Source: Candidatus Portnoyibacteriota bacterium
Lineage (GTDB): Bacteria > Patescibacteriota > Minisyncoccia > Portnoybacterales > GWB1-42-6
Direction: 5' to 3'
NCBI GenBank assembly: GCA_016208745.1
Contig: JACQXN010000005.1
Location: 1 to 46,624 of the forward strand
Length of the DNA stretch: 46,624 nucleotides
The position numbers were made by a program, and so were the translations under genes. This document shows, in pieces, positions 45,482 through 46,624 of the stretch. Every line of letters begins with the position of its first letter. Position 1 is the first letter of the stretch. The notes beneath the pieces are model-generated. The model saw only the letters and a list, made by a program, of their open reading frames with translations, was not told the DNA's origin and did no database searches.

Positions 45482-46459
45482 ATGTCAATAAAAACCCGAA
45501 ATCAAAAATTAATAATCGTTCTTGGCCCGACTGCTTCTGGCAAGTCGGATTTGGCTGTGTCTTTGGCTAAAAAAATTAATGGCGAAGTTATTTCGGCTGA
45601 TTCGCGGCAAGTTTATAAAGGACTGGACATTGGTTCAGGAAAAATCACCAAAGAAGAAATGCAAGGAATCCCTCATTGTCTCTTAGGGGTTGCCGACCCA
45701 AAGCGGCGTTTTTCTGTGGCGCAATATAAAAAACTGGCGCAAGTTGCAATCAAAAAAATCCAACGACAAGGCAAAATTCCAATTATCTGCGGCGGCACGG
45801 GATTTTATATTCAGGCTGTGGTTGACAATATTGCATTGCCAGAAGTTAAACCCGACTGGAAATTGCGCAAGCAATTAGAAAAATTCAATACTGATGAACT
45901 TTTTAAAAAATTAAAAAAACTTGACCCGCGCCGCTCCAGAAATATTGATTCGCATAATCAAAGACGTCTAATCCGGGCTTTGGAAATTGTAATAAAAAGC
46001 GGGAAGCCGGTGCCTCTTTTTGTCATTCCCGCGAAAGCGGGAATCCAGAATTTAAAATCTGGATTCCGGGTCAAGCCCGGAATGACAGATTATAAAAATC
46101 TTACGCCTCCGAGCACTCTTATCCTCGGCATCAAAAAATCGAAAAAAAAATAAAAAAAACTAATTCATAAGCGTCTGATTAAACGTCTAGATCAAGGAAT
46201 GATAGAAGAAGTTAAAAAACTACGAAAATCAGGCGTTTCCTGGCGCCGCCTAGAAGAATTCGGCCTTGAATATCGCTGGATTGCCAGATTTTTACAAAAT
46301 AAAATAAGCCGCCAAGAAATGCTTGAGCGGCTGCAAAAAGACATAGAACACTTTGCCAAAAGGCAACTGGTTTGGTTTAAAAGAGACAAAAGGATTCGCT
46401 GGATTAAAGATAAAAAAGAAACTAAAAAATTAGTAAGTAATTTTTTAACCAGAACCTAG
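45482..46459 (+). pseudogene. miaA: tRNA dimethylallyltransferase, interrupted by one in-frame TAA (46151-46153); ORFs 45482-46153 and 46199-46459 are in the same frame
   Basis: IIVLGPTASGKSDLAVSLAKKINGEVISADSRQVYKGLDIGSGKIT...SHNQRRLIRALEIV...KKSKKK*KKLIHKRLIKRLDQGMIEEVKKLRKSGVSWRRLEEFGLEYR. Confidence 0.88.
46021..46086. repeat. 66-bp palindromic element inside miaA, same family as in trmD
   Basis: tgtcattcccgcgaaagcgggaatccagaatttaaaatctggattccgggtcaagcccggaatgaca. Confidence 0.92.
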
Positions 46460-46460
46460 A

Positions 46461-46485
46461 AAACCCCGCTTAAGCGGGGTTTTTG
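46461..46485 (+). terminator. Rho-independent terminator
   Basis: aaaccccgcttaagcggggttttt. Confidence 0.8.
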
Positions 46486-46582
46486 ATTACTTGATAAACC
46501 GCCGGCTTTAGCCGGCGTGTGCGTTTAAAGCGTAGCTCGCGGATATATAATAAAATCACCGCCCAAGGAAGGAGGTGATTTT

Positions 46583-46624
46583 ATGTTTTCCAATCGAAGA
46601 TTATATCAATTGGACCACTGCACA
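46583..46624 (+). CDS. Start of a CDS truncated by window end (MFSNRRLYQLDHCT...)
   Basis: SD GGAAGGAGGTGATTTT-ATG; open to edge. Confidence 0.5.
   Translation, partial: MFSNRRLYQLDHCT

Overview
The window looks like a chromosomal segment from a Candidate Phyla Radiation / Patescibacteria-like (probably Parcubacteria) bacterium. The lineage is inferred from gene content and style only. It carries core translation and RNA genes: tsf, rpsB, rpmG, rpmE, prfA, rplY, rpsP, khpA, trmD, rnc, nusB, rpmF, rnhB, thrS, miaB, miaA and four tRNAs. It also has dnaE and a carbon-metabolism cluster (fba, PfkB kinase, transketolase, rpe, rpiB, hydroxyacid dehydrogenase, ferredoxin), plus small accessory regions.

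Main observations:
(1) tRNA-Thr(GGT) is split between positions 36 and 37 by a 197-nt group I intron. P1, P2, P4-P9 and the terminal G can be paired by hand.
(2) A T-box-like leader sits upstream of thrS. It has an exact UGGAACC bulge matching Thr tRNA U73-CCA and an ACC specifier candidate matching the GGU anticodon of the intron-bearing tRNA.
(3) Several palindromic repeat families are inserted in frame inside core genes (trmD, rnhB, thrS, miaB four times, miaA), reminiscent of Rickettsia palindromic elements.
(4) A GxxExxY (PDDEXK_3-like) nuclease pseudogene is bracketed by TACGGAATACGGAT inverted repeats. The same repeats occur elsewhere without cargo.
(5) A ~150-190 bp structured repeat family has five copies whose stems covary.

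Other points: a prfA lacking domain 1, a miaA split by an in-frame stop, a relic rpmG 3' fragment, a perfect 40-bp palindrome, and a GH-like secreted protein inside the rpsP-khpA-trmD neighbourhood. All calls are by eye, with no database searches run.
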